Shown: positions 15,565 to 23,863 of the stretch, one piece after another
How the letters are laid out: each line of letters begins with the position of its first letter
How positions within the stretch are numbered: position 1 is the stretch's first letter
Assembly: GCF_035207705.1 (NCBI RefSeq)
Contig: NZ_CP128187.1
Location: 868,001 to 932,000 of the forward strand
Direction: 5' to 3'
Source of the DNA: Maribacter sp. BPC-D8
Lineage (GTDB): Bacteria > Bacteroidota > Bacteroidia > Flavobacteriales > Flavobacteriaceae
DNA length: 64,000 nucleotides
Notes under the pieces: generated by a model
Seen by the model: the letters and a program-made list of their open reading frames with translations, nothing else
Told to the model about the DNA's origin: nothing
The model's database searches: none
Program-made: the position numbers and the translations under genes

Positions 15565-16383
15565 ATGTGGAAAAAGATTTTATCGAAATTAAAATCTGGT
15601 AAAAGTTTCAATAACTATTATCTGCTGGTTTTTACAGTAATTGTATTGACTATTGTTATACAATCTATAATACAATACTCTTTAGCCAGGCAGCGCCAAG
15701 ATGCGTTGAGAATAAATGTTGCGGGTAGGCAAAGAATGTTGTCGCAGACTATTGTTAAGAGTGTATATGAATGTAGGTATAGTACTTGCGACTACGGACA
15801 ATTGCGTTTGGCGATGACAAAATTTTCAAATGCAAATGCAGCATTGCAAGAAGGTAATGATGCAACCGGAATTCCGGTATTAGACAATGATGAAATTCAG
15901 AAAAACTTTGATAGGTTACAACCACATCTAAACTTCATTTTAGAAGCAACAAATGATTTTAATCAATTAGAATCAGTTGATTTAGAAAAGCTCTCATCCG
16001 AGACAAATAAGTTTCTTGTAGTAATGGATATCATTGTAAATCAATTGCAAAAAGCTGCAGAAGAAGATATTAAAACGCTGATGATTATAGAATTAGAGCT
16101 TGCAGTGTTTTCTTTATTGATATTGATCCTTGAGATTTTCTTTTTCATTAATCCGTCGATAAAAAAAATAACGATTCAAAATCAGAAATTAAAAGAAATA
16201 GCGTGGCATCAAACACATGCTTTTAATGGGCACATGAAAAATATAAAGAACTATAATCATGTGCTAAAGATTGAAAAAAATGTCGAGCATAAAGAGGAGC
16301 TCATCTCTTTTCTAATGGAAGAACTAACCGATTTAGAAGGTGTTTCTGAGAATATGGTTAAATCACTAGAGAAACAAGCGTAG
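15565..16383 (+). CDS. PilJ_N-type membrane sensor with degenerate kinase DHp helix
   Basis: 272 residues. TM1 (about 18-40), then a periplasmic type IV pili methyl-accepting N-terminal domain (PilJ_N) with its signature NVAGRQRMLSQ (51-61), Cys70 and Cys75 close together, TM2 (about 172-194), then a cytoplasmic helix. That helix reads LKEIAWHQTHAFNGHMKNI, closely resembling the LREIAW.QSHEVRAP phosphoacceptor helix of Bacteroidota histidine kinases; His218 sits at the acceptor position but the following Glu-x-Arg-x-Pro is lost. No ATPase domain follows. Probably a signalling stub that dimerises with, or is phosphorylated by, another kinase. Orphan gene. Confidence 0.8.
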   Translation: MWKKILSKLKSGKSFNNYYLLVFTVIVLTIVIQSIIQYSLARQRQDALRINVAGRQRMLSQTIVKSVYECRYSTCDYGQLRLAMTKFSNANAALQEGNDATGIPVLDNDEIQKNFDRLQPHLNFILEATNDFNQLESVDLEKLSSETNKFLVVMDIIVNQLQKAAEEDIKTLMIIELELAVFSLLILILEIFFFINPSIKKITIQNQKLKEIAWHQTHAFNGHMKNIKNYNHVLKIEKNVEHKEELISFLMEELTDLEGVSENMVKSLEKQA

Positions 16384-16411
16384 TGTATCTCATTACTCTT
16401 TATTGCATTAT

Positions 16412-16885
16412 TTATTGATGGTGATAGGGTTCGTTTTTTAGAATTGTATATGCCCTATAAATTTGCTCGGTTATAAATAAGCGCACCATTTGGTGAGAAA
16501 AGGTCATTTTTGATAAACTTATTTTTCCAGAAGCCTTAGCGTAGATTTCATTGCTAAATCCGTAAGGTCCACCAATTAAAAAAACTAATTGTTTAATACC
16601 CGAATTCATCTTCTTTTGTAAAAAGGTCGAAAATTCAACTGACGTATACTGTTTTCCTTTTTCGTCAAATAAAATTAGAACATCTGTAGGTGCTAATCTT
16701 TTAAGAATAAGTTCGCCTTCTTTATCTTTCTGCTGATCTTCAGATAAGTTTTTGGTCTTTTTTAAATCAGGTATGAGTTCAATTTCAAAATTGATATAAT
16801 GTTGTAATCGCTTTTGATATACCTCAATGAGTTCTTGTAGTTGAGAGCTATCGGTTTTGCCAATAGCTAAAAGTTTTATAGTCAT
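16412..16885 (-). CDS. rlmH: 23S rRNA (pseudouridine1915-N3)-methyltransferase RlmH
   Basis: SPOUT enzyme methylating pseudouridine 1915 in helix 69 of 23S rRNA on assembled 70S ribosomes. I chose the ATG at 16885 because the protein then starts MTIKLLAIGKT, the RlmH N-terminus, and is 157 residues, the usual length; the longer frame from 16903 adds six unlikely residues. LIGGPYGFSNE (the knotted SAM-binding loop) and the C-terminal SKMTFSHQMVRLFITEQIYRA are diagnostic. It converges with the PilJ_N gene. Confidence 0.95.
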   Translation of the reverse strand: MTIKLLAIGKTDSSQLQELIEVYQKRLQHYINFEIELIPDLKKTKNLSEDQQKDKEGELILKRLAPTDVLILFDEKGKQYTSVEFSTFLQKKMNSGIKQLVFLIGGPYGFSNEIYAKASGKISLSKMTFSHQMVRLFITEQIYRAYTILKNEPYHHQ

Positions 16886-16950
16886 ATGCCAAAAGTAAAT
16901 CAATTTCGCAAATGGATTTGTAAATTAGCAATACAATAGATTTAATACAT

Positions 16951-17808
16951 ATGATTTCAGAAGAACAATTTAAAGAAGAGATTACATTAATCATAGCAAA
17001 TGCCATTCGTGAAGATGTTGGTGATGGTGATCATAGTTCGTTGGCTTGCATTCCTGATACTGCTACTGGTAAAGCAAAATTATTGGTAAAAGATGAAGGA
17101 ATCATTGCTGGGGTAGATTTTGCTGAGCTTGTGTTTTATTTTGTTGATCCTAATTTGAAAATAGAAGTACTGATCAAAGATGGTACGCCGGTAAGTCATG
17201 GCGATATCGTGTTTTATGTTGAAGGTAGTTCTCAAAGCATATTAAAAGCTGAGCGTTTGGTATTAAATGCAATGCAGAGAATGAGTGCTATTGCTACCAA
17301 AACCCATATGTTCGTTAATCTGTTAAAAGGTACTGGTACAAAAATTCTAGATACCAGAAAAACAACACCAGGTATTCGTGCGCTAGAGAAGTGGGCGGTA
17401 AAAATTGGTGGTGGAGAAAATCACAGATTCGCATTGTACGATATGATTATGTTAAAGGATAACCATATCGATTTTGCTGGCGGAATTACAAAAGCAATCA
17501 ATAAGACTAAAAACTACTTGAAAGAAACAGGTCGCGATTTAAAGATTATTGTTGAGGCAAGAAACTTAGACGAAATCAAAGAAATTTTAGAGACAGAAGG
17601 TGTGTATCGAATATTGATAGATAATTTCAATTATGAAGATACGCGCACAGCTGTAAAATTAATTGGTAATACTTGTTTAACCGAATCTTCGGGCGGTATT
17701 AATGAAAAAACGATTAGAGATTATGCAGAATGCGGTGTAGATTATATTTCATCGGGTGCATTAACACATTCGGTTTATAATTTAGATTTGAGTTTAAAAG
17801 CGGTGTAG
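16951..17808 (+). CDS. nadC: Nicotinate-nucleotide diphosphorylase (carboxylating)
   Basis: Converts quinolinate and PRPP to nicotinate mononucleotide in de novo NAD synthesis. 285 residues; REDVGDGDHSS (20-30), LNAMQRMSAIAT, DTRKTTPGIRALEKWAVKIGGGENHRF and LKDNHIDFAGG carry the Arg/Lys/His residues that bind both substrates. First gene of a plus-strand run: the YihY gene begins on the base after its stop codon. No nadA or nadB is in view. Confidence 0.96.
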   Translation: MISEEQFKEEITLIIANAIREDVGDGDHSSLACIPDTATGKAKLLVKDEGIIAGVDFAELVFYFVDPNLKIEVLIKDGTPVSHGDIVFYVEGSSQSILKAERLVLNAMQRMSAIATKTHMFVNLLKGTGTKILDTRKTTPGIRALEKWAVKIGGGENHRFALYDMIMLKDNHIDFAGGITKAINKTKNYLKETGRDLKIIVEARNLDEIKEILETEGVYRILIDNFNYEDTRTAVKLIGNTCLTESSGGINEKTIRDYAECGVDYISSGALTHSVYNLDLSLKAV

Positions 17809-18783
17809 ATGTCTTTAGAGGTCGAAGAAAAGCTAGAAAAAATTCCTATTGTAAATTGGTTGGTCAGGTTTTTAAAACAAATCAGGCTGCCCGGTTTTGA
17901 GGGGCTTTCTGTTTACGACCTTATAGAAATGTATGTGCTTGGTATTTTAAGAGGTACATTGTCAACGCGAGCCAGTGCTATCGCCTTTAGTCTATTTATG
18001 GCACTATTTCCATTAATCATTTTTATGGTGACTTTGGTGCCTTTTTTGGTGTCCTACATAAGTATTGAGCATGGCGATTTTGATGTCCAGTTCCAGTTGT
18101 TTTTAGAGTCATTTTTACCAAGTGCCACCGGTGATTATTTTGGAGAAGTGTTTCAGCAGATAAAAGATCAAAAAAGAGGAGGTCTATTGTCATCAGCATT
18201 TTTACTTTCGATATTTCTTATTGCGAACGGTGTAAACTCCATTTTTGGAGGTTTTGAAACATCGTATCACATCGACTTAACACGACATTTCTTTAGGCAA
18301 TATTTATATGCTTTGATGGTCGGTTTAATTTTGGCAATATTAATTATAGTAGGGTTTGTAGCGTATATATACTTTGAATTTTATGTCTTAGGGTATTTGT
18401 CTGAGTTTGCTGCAAAGCAAGGCGGTTATATTTTGGGTGAAGACGAAGTAGTGGGTGTGCAAATTGCTAAAGTATTATTCTTTATAATTCTATCTTATTT
18501 TACTACTGCAATACTTTATTATTTTGGTACGAGAGAAGGTAAGCAGGCAAAGTTTTTTTCTTTTGGAGCCTTAATGACAACTACCTTGTTTTTATTAACA
18601 TCATATCTCTTCGGAATTTATGTTGAAAAGTTCGCCAGATATAATGAATTATATGGGGCGTTAGGAGGATTATTGATATTAATGGTCTACATATGGTTAA
18701 ATTCTAATATATTGCTACTTGGGTTCGAGCTGAACGCATCGCTGAATACATTACGTAAAATCACAAAAAAGAATGATAAATAA
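17809..18783 (+). CDS. YihY/BrkB-family integral membrane protein
   Basis: 324 residues with six predicted transmembrane helices (first at about 60-90, RASAIAFSLFMALFPLIIFMVTLVP) and the late GALGGLLILMVYIWLNSNILLLGFELNA segment diagnostic for this family. Once annotated ribonuclease BN, which is wrong for this family; the true function is not established. Start codon directly abuts the nadC stop, and its 3' end overlaps the DUF2147 gene by 11 bases, so it is cotranscribed. Confidence 0.88.
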   Translation: MSLEVEEKLEKIPIVNWLVRFLKQIRLPGFEGLSVYDLIEMYVLGILRGTLSTRASAIAFSLFMALFPLIIFMVTLVPFLVSYISIEHGDFDVQFQLFLESFLPSATGDYFGEVFQQIKDQKRGGLLSSAFLLSIFLIANGVNSIFGGFETSYHIDLTRHFFRQYLYALMVGLILAILIIVGFVAYIYFEFYVLGYLSEFAAKQGGYILGEDEVVGVQIAKVLFFIILSYFTTAILYYFGTREGKQAKFFSFGALMTTTLFLLTSYLFGIYVEKFARYNELYGALGGLLILMVYIWLNSNILLLGFELNASLNTLRKITKKNDK

Positions 18784-19213
18784 GAGCATACAATTAACTA
18801 TTCTATTCACAGTATTTATTACAATGAGCATTTCTGCTCAGTCCGTTTTTGGTAAGTGGAAAACTATTGATGACCGCACAGGTTTACCAAAAGGCGTAAT
18901 TGAAATTTATAAGAAAGAAGGGAAAATGTATGGCAAAGTCGTTAAGATTTTGGAAGAAGGACAAGAAGGAAGGATTTGTGATAAATGCGATGGAGAATTA
19001 AAAGATAAGCCCGTAACCGGTATGGAAATTATTACTGACGGTGAGTTGCATGAAGATGGAGAATGGAAGGGTAAACGATTATTTGATCCAGAACAAGCGA
19101 TGACTTTTCGTTTTAAGATATGGTTAAATCCAGAAAATGAAGATGAGTTAAAAGTGCGCGGGTATTTGGCATTTATCTACAGAACCCAAACATGGATACG
19201 TGTGGAGGGATAA
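18773..19213 (+). CDS. DUF2147 secreted protein
   Basis: 146 residues: signal peptide MINKSIQLTILFTVFITMSISAQS followed by a lipocalin-like single domain, FGKWKTIDDRTGLPKGVIEI, then ICDKCDGELKDKP (two Cys) and the closing RTQTWIRV. Periplasmic; ligand unknown. It overlaps the upstream YihY gene by 11 bases, and priA starts two bases after its stop. Confidence 0.88.
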   Translation: MINKSIQLTILFTVFITMSISAQSVFGKWKTIDDRTGLPKGVIEIYKKEGKMYGKVVKILEEGQEGRICDKCDGELKDKPVTGMEIITDGELHEDGEWKGKRLFDPEQAMTFRFKIWLNPENEDELKVRGYLAFIYRTQTWIRVEG

Positions 19214-19215
19214 CT

Positions 19216-21672
19216 ATGGCAAACTTCATTAATGTAATATTACCTATTCCGCTAGAGAAAAGTTTTACGTACAGTGTAACTGAAGAAGAAGCGGCATTGC
19301 TGAAACCTGGTATGCGTGTTGCGGTACCATTTGGTAAATCTAAAATATATACTGGGCTAGTTCAAAGCATTCATAATAATCCGCCAGAAGTCTATGAGGC
19401 AAAAGAAATTCATGAGCTATTAGATGAATACCCAATTGTAAATGAGACCCAGCTTAAACATTGGGAATGGATAGCTTCTTATTATATGTGTACTTTGGGT
19501 GAAGTGGTACGCAGTGCGCTACCTAGTGCTTTTTTATTAGAAAGTGAAACCTTAGTTCTTAGAAATACAGAATACGAAATCGATGAAAATGAACTTTTAG
19601 ATGATGAGTTTTTAGTATTCGAAGCATTGCAACATCAAGCTATACTAAAGGTTCAAGAAGTTTCTTCTATAATAGACCGTAAAAATGTATTACCTATTCT
19701 TCAACGATTATTAGAGAAAAAAGTAATTGTTTTAAAAGAAGAAGTGTATGATCAATACAAGCCAAAGTTGGTTCGGTATGTTAAATTGGGTGCAGAGCAT
19801 ACATCCGATGAAAAATTAGAAGAATTATTAAATTCACTTACGAGGGCGCCAAAGCAGAGTCAAGTAGTACTGTCCTTATTTCAATTACAGGGAAAAAGTC
19901 AAAATCCGATTAAGGTTTCTGAACTTGAAAAATCTAGCAATACCTCTAAAGCGGTAATAAAATCTCTAGTCGATAAGGGAATTTTAGAGGAGTATTTTAT
20001 TAAGACCGATAGAGTCAATTATGATGGTGACCCAGATAATTCTGATACTAAAGATTTAAATGAATATCAAGAAACAGCCTTATTAGATATAAAAGCTTCT
20101 TTTGAAGCCAATAAAGTTATCTTATTAAAAGGGGTTACCTCTTCGGGTAAAACTGAAGTTTATGTAAAACTGATAGAAGAATGTCTTGAAAAGGGGTTGC
20201 AGGCATTGTATTTATTGCCAGAAATAGCCCTAACCACGCAACTTATAGGTAGGCTACAAGAGTATTTTGGAGAAAAAATTGCTATTTACCATTCTAAATA
20301 TAATGTTCAAGAGCGTGTAGAGGTTTGGCAAAACGTTTTACAGTCAAAACCTAAAGCGCAATTGGTAATAGGTGCACGTTCGGCAATGTATCTACCTTTT
20401 AGTAAGTTAGGTTTGGTCATTGTAGATGAGGAACATGAGAGTTCTTTTAAACAATTTGATCCGGCACCAAGATATCATGCTAGAGATGCTGCAATAGTAT
20501 TAGGTCATTTACATAAGGCAAGTATTCTGTTAGGTTCGGCAACACCAAGTGTAGAAAGTTATTACAATGTACAAACTGGTAAATATGGTTACGCGGAAAT
20601 AACAAGGCGTTATGGTAATGTGCTAATGCCAGAAATGGAGTTGGTAGATATAAAAGAAGCTTCAAGAAAAAGAAAGATGAAAGGTCATTTCTCTGAGCGT
20701 CTTTTTATGGAAATGGAAGAAACTCTAAAAGACGGTGCGCAAATCATACTTTTTCAGAATAGACGTGGTTTTGCGCCCTTAATGGAGTGTTTAACATGTG
20801 GTCATACGCCACAATGCCCAAATTGCGATGTAAGTTTAACATATCATCAATATAGAAATCAATTACGTTGCCATTACTGTGGTCATCATACAGCATTGCC
20901 AGAAATTTGTTTTGCATGCGGCAGTCCAGATTTAGATACTAAAGGTTTTGGTACCGAGCAGATAGAAAAAGAGGTTTCAGCATTATTTCCAGAAGCTAAA
21001 GTTGGTAGAATGGATTTAGATACTACTCGGGGCAAACACGGTTATGAAAAGATAATTACGGCTTTCGAGCAACACGAGTTAGATATTTTGGTGGGTACAC
21101 AGATGATTACTAAAGGTCTCGATTTTAGAAATGTGAATTTAGTAGGAGTTATGAATGCAGATTCGTTATTGAATTTTCCGGATTATCGCGCTCATGAAAG
21201 AACCTATCAATTATTAACGCAGGTATCGGGTAGGGCAGGGCGAACCAAAAAAAGAGGTCGCGTTGTTATACAGACCTATAATCCATATCATCAAATATTA
21301 AAACAAGTAACTACTAGTGATTATGAGGGTATGTATACCGAGCAGCTGTATGAAAGAGAGCAATTTAAATATCCGCCAGTAAATAGAATTATTAAAGTAA
21401 CATTTAAGCATAAAAATTACAATGTGCTGAATGAAGCTGCAGATTGGTTTGCAGGAGCATTACGTACTAATTTTGGTGGTACCGTTTTAGGCCCTGAATA
21501 TCCGCCAGTGGCAAGAATTAGAAATCAGTATTTAAAACATATTGTAATTAAAGTTCAGAAAACACATTCATTGCCGCAGACGAAAGCAAATATTAGACGA
21601 ATAGAAAAATCGTTTAAAGCAGTGGCAATGTATAGAAGTGTTAGGGTAATCTATAATGTAGACCATATATAA
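19216..21672 (+). CDS. priA: Primosomal protein N' (replication restart helicase)
   Basis: DNA helicase that reloads the replisome at collapsed forks. I start at ATG 19216 (MANFINVILPIPL), two bases after the preceding stop, rather than at an earlier in-frame ATG at 19192 inside that gene; 818 residues is normal. N-terminal 3'-DNA-binding domain (1-105), Walker A GVTSSGKTEV, DEEH box, then an eight-cysteine zinc module (CLTCGH, CPNCD, CHYCGHH, CFACGS), GTQMITKGLDF and SGRAGR. Last gene of the nadC run, closed by a strong hairpin. Confidence 0.96.
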   Translation: MANFINVILPIPLEKSFTYSVTEEEAALLKPGMRVAVPFGKSKIYTGLVQSIHNNPPEVYEAKEIHELLDEYPIVNETQLKHWEWIASYYMCTLGEVVRSALPSAFLLESETLVLRNTEYEIDENELLDDEFLVFEALQHQAILKVQEVSSIIDRKNVLPILQRLLEKKVIVLKEEVYDQYKPKLVRYVKLGAEHTSDEKLEELLNSLTRAPKQSQVVLSLFQLQGKSQNPIKVSELEKSSNTSKAVIKSLVDKGILEEYFIKTDRVNYDGDPDNSDTKDLNEYQETALLDIKASFEANKVILLKGVTSSGKTEVYVKLIEECLEKGLQALYLLPEIALTTQLIGRLQEYFGEKIAIYHSKYNVQERVEVWQNVLQSKPKAQLVIGARSAMYLPFSKLGLVIVDEEHESSFKQFDPAPRYHARDAAIVLGHLHKASILLGSATPSVESYYNVQTGKYGYAEITRRYGNVLMPEMELVDIKEASRKRKMKGHFSERLFMEMEETLKDGAQIILFQNRRGFAPLMECLTCGHTPQCPNCDVSLTYHQYRNQLRCHYCGHHTALPEICFACGSPDLDTKGFGTEQIEKEVSALFPEAKVGRMDLDTTRGKHGYEKIITAFEQHELDILVGTQMITKGLDFRNVNLVGVMNADSLLNFPDYRAHERTYQLLTQVSGRAGRTKKRGRVVIQTYNPYHQILKQVTTSDYEGMYTEQLYEREQFKYPPVNRIIKVTFKHKNYNVLNEAADWFAGALRTNFGGTVLGPEYPPVARIRNQYLKHIVIKVQKTHSLPQTKANIRRIEKSFKAVAMYRSVRVIYNVDHI

Positions 21673-21675
21673 ACT

Positions 21676-21705
21676 AAAAAAGACCGCTAAGTAGCGGTCT
21701 TTTTT
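21676..21705. terminator. Bidirectional terminator between priA and the LytTR regulator
   Basis: Perfect 13-base-pair inverted repeat (21676-21688 with 21693-21705) with an AAGT loop; A-run on one side and T-run on the other allow it to end transcription of the converging priA and regulator genes. Confidence 0.9.
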
Positions 21706-21727
21706 GAAAGTAAAATTATACCATATA

Positions 21728-22420
21728 TTATACGTTACTTAGCGCTTCGGCTAGTTCTGTCTTTTTATTTCTACTTAGAGGTATTGATCTACCGCTAACT
21801 TCAACGTTTTTACTGTTGAATTTTTCAACCTTTTCAAGATTGATGATGTATGATTTGTGAATTCTTAAAAACTTATCTTCTGGCAATTGCTTTTCAAAAG
21901 ACTTCATTGTTGATAAGATTACGATATTAGCTTCATCAGTTACTAGTTTTATGTAGTCACCAAGTGCTTCAATCCACTTAATATCATTTAAAATAACCTT
22001 TCTTTTCTTTAGGTTACTCTTCACGAAAATGTGCTCTTCGTCTTCATTGACTCTGTGCAATTGTTCGTAGTTCGCTACAGCTCTTTTAACAGATGCGTCA
22101 AAACGTGCCATGGTAATCGGTTTATGTAAATAATCCGTTACGTCATAGTCAAATTCTTTAAGTGCATAATCTGGTTTACCGGTAATTAAAATTACCTGAG
22201 GACTGTTTTCTAGGGACTCGAGTAGGTCAAATCCTGTGATAATTGGCATCTCAACATCAAGAAAAATAAGATCGATCTCATGGTTCTTGATTCCATTTTT
22301 AGCCTCGATAGCATTACTGTATTCAGCTACCATAGTCAAATTCGGATGATTGTTTACCAACTTGGCAACGGCCATCCTTTGCATAGATGAGTCGTCAACG
22401 ATGATACTTCTTAACTTCAT
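21728..22420 (-). CDS. LytTR-family response regulator
   Basis: 230 residues. Receiver domain 1-about 120 with acidic pair Asp9/Asp10, phospho-acceptor Asp55 in FLDVEMP, Thr80 and Lys100: all needed residues are intact. LytTR DNA-binding domain at about 128-228 (IFVKSNLKKRKVILNDIKWIE then FLRIHKSYIINLEKVE). Binds pairs of short direct repeats. No histidine kinase is adjacent, so its partner, usually a LytS-like kinase, is encoded elsewhere. The start is 230 bases from the divergent rpsF gene. Confidence 0.92.
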   Translation of the reverse strand: MKLRSIIVDDSSMQRMAVAKLVNNHPNLTMVAEYSNAIEAKNGIKNHEIDLIFLDVEMPIITGFDLLESLENSPQVILITGKPDYALKEFDYDVTDYLHKPITMARFDASVKRAVANYEQLHRVNEDEEHIFVKSNLKKRKVILNDIKWIEALGDYIKLVTDEANIVILSTMKSFEKQLPEDKFLRIHKSYIINLEKVEKFNSKNVEVSGRSIPLSRNKKTELAEALSNV

Positions 22421-22619
22421 AAGGGTTGATTTGTGGGGTTAAATCATCGACAAAGAACCGAAAAAACATGCTGAACTGCAACAAAAGATGTGAACAATGC
22501 ACTGTTGATCGTGTAATTGGTAATGATGATATATTTAAGATTTGGATTAATTTTTAATGTTGTTACCACTTAATAACGAAGAATATTCGTATTTCTTATA
22601 ATTATTTTAAAAAAATATC

Positions 22620-22627
22620 TATTTTTG
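22620..22627 (+). promoter_or_regulatory. rpsF promoter -7 element (TATTTTTG)
   Basis: Exact TAnnTTTG, 23 bases from the rpsF ATG. In the rest of 22421-22619 I see no motif or hairpin that I can name. Confidence 0.6.
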
Positions 22628-22650
22628 CAATCTTTAAAAACAAATATAAT

Positions 22651-22992
22651 ATGAACCATTACGAAACTGTTTTCATTTTGAATCCCGTTCTATCTGATGT
22701 TCAGATAGAGGAAACAGTTAAGAAATTCGAAGATTTCTTAATTAACAATGGCGCCAAAATGGTAGCTAAAGAGAATTGGGGGCTAAAAAAATTAGCTTAC
22801 CCTATCCAAAACAAAAAGAGTGGCTTTTACCACTTGTTTGAATTTACTAACACTGGTGAGGTAATTACACCTTACGAACAGGAGTTTAGAAGAGATGAAC
22901 GTGTTATGCGTTTCTTGACCGTTAAGTTGGACAAGCACGCTGTTGCATGGGCAGAAAAAAGAAGAACAAGAAACAAAACCGCTAAAGCTTAA
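22651..22992 (+). CDS. rpsF: 30S ribosomal protein S6
   Basis: 113 residues, starting [16 protein letters not shown], the S6 ferredoxin-like fold, with [27 protein letters not shown] and [19 protein letters not shown]6 dimerises with S18 on the 30S platform, and rpsR follows after five bases. Head of the rpsF-rpsR-rplI operon from a -7 element at 22620. Confidence 0.98.
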   Translation: MNHYETVFILNPVLSDVQIEETVKKFEDFLINNGAKMVAKENWGLKKLAYPIQNKKSGFYHLFEFTNTGEVITPYEQEFRRDERVMRFLTVKLDKHAVAWAEKRRTRNKTAKA

Positions 22993-22997
22993 GTATT

Positions 22998-23294
22998 ATG
23001 GCAACATTACAACAACAGGCAAAAGGAAAGAAAGATGGAGAGATCAGGTATCTTACTCCATTAAACATTGAAACCAACACTAAGAAGAAGTATTGTCGTT
23101 TTAAAAAATCTGGTATTAAGTACGTAGATTATAAGGATGCTGATTTTTTATTGAAGTTGGTAAACGAGCAAGGTAAATTGTTACCAAGAAGACTTACTGG
23201 AACTTCATTGAAGTATCAAAGAAAAGTTGCACAAGCAGTAAAAAGAGCTCGTCATTTGGCGTTAATGCCATATGTTGCTGATTTATTAAAATAA
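22998..23294 (+). CDS. rpsR: 30S ribosomal protein S18
   Basis: 98 residues including the conserved core [24 protein letters not shown] and the basic C-terminus [12 protein letters not shown]. It lacks the CxxC zinc motif, having a single Cys in [16 protein letters not shown], as in zinc-independent S18. Sits on the platform with S6. Part of the rpsF operon, 13 bases before rplI. Confidence 0.98.
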   Translation: MATLQQQAKGKKDGEIRYLTPLNIETNTKKKYCRFKKSGIKYVDYKDADFLLKLVNEQGKLLPRRLTGTSLKYQRKVAQAVKRARHLALMPYVADLLK

Positions 23295-23307
23295 TAAGAA
23301 AAGAATC

Positions 23308-23760
23308 ATGGAGCTTATATTAAAAGAAGACGTACAAAATTTAGGTTTTAAAGACGACGTAGTAAATGTTAAGAACGGTTACGGAAGAAATTTCCTTATA
23401 CCTCAGGGCTTAGCTGCTATGGCTACTGTTTCTGCTAAAAAAGTTTTAGCTGAGAACTTAAAGCAAAGAGCACACAAAGAGAAAAAAGTTGTTGATGCTG
23501 CTAAGAAAATAGAAGAAGCATTAAAAGCTTTAGAATTAAAAATCACTGCTAAAACTGGTGCTGCCGATAAATTATTCGGTTCTGTTACTAATGGTGATTT
23601 AGCTGCTGCAATTGAAAAAGAAGGTCATGCAATCGACAAAAAATTCATTAGTATTTTAGGTGGTGCAGTTAAAAGAACTGGACCTTACAACGCACAAATT
23701 AGATTACACCGCGAGGTGATTGTTGATTTTGGTTTCGAAGTAGTTGCCGATAAAAAATAA
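23308..23760 (+). CDS. rplI: 50S ribosomal protein L9
   Basis: 150 residues with two-domain architecture: N-terminal RNA-binding domain MELILKEDVQNLGFKDDVVNVKNGYGRNFLIPQGLA (split by function at Gly-rich loop), a long central helix (about 41-75) and a C-terminal domain ending ADKK. Helps maintain reading frame. Last gene of the operon, closed by the terminator at 23786. Confidence 0.98.
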   Translation: MELILKEDVQNLGFKDDVVNVKNGYGRNFLIPQGLAAMATVSAKKVLAENLKQRAHKEKKVVDAAKKIEEALKALELKITAKTGAADKLFGSVTNGDLAAAIEKEGHAIDKKFISILGGAVKRTGPYNAQIRLHREVIVDFGFEVVADKK

Positions 23761-23785
23761 TTAACTATCTAAGTTGATAAATTTG

Positions 23786-23815
23786 AAAGAGCTATGCCTG
23801 CATAGCTCTTTTTTT
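23786..23815 (+). terminator. Terminator of the rpsF-rpsR-rplI operon
   Basis: Eleven-base-pair stem (23786-23796 with 23801-23811), CCTG loop, followed by a T-run to 23815. Confidence 0.9.
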
Positions 23816-23820
23816 ATTGG

Positions 23821-23828
23821 TATTTTTG
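23821..23828 (+). promoter_or_regulatory. Promoter -7 element of the Oar-like TonB receptor (TATTTTTG)
   Basis: Exact TAnnTTTG immediately after the preceding terminator and 35 bases before the ATG at 23864. Confidence 0.5.
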
Positions 23829-23863
23829 TTAAAGAACTCATAAATAACTCAAAACCAATAAAA

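Noticed and set aside
16412..16903. Longer rlmH start at 16903
   Set aside because: The extra residues lack homology to RlmH and the shorter form is exactly the family's length.
23774..23863. Extended start of the Oar-like receptor at 23774
   Set aside because: It would read through the rplI terminator and promoter and remove the signal peptide from the N-terminus.
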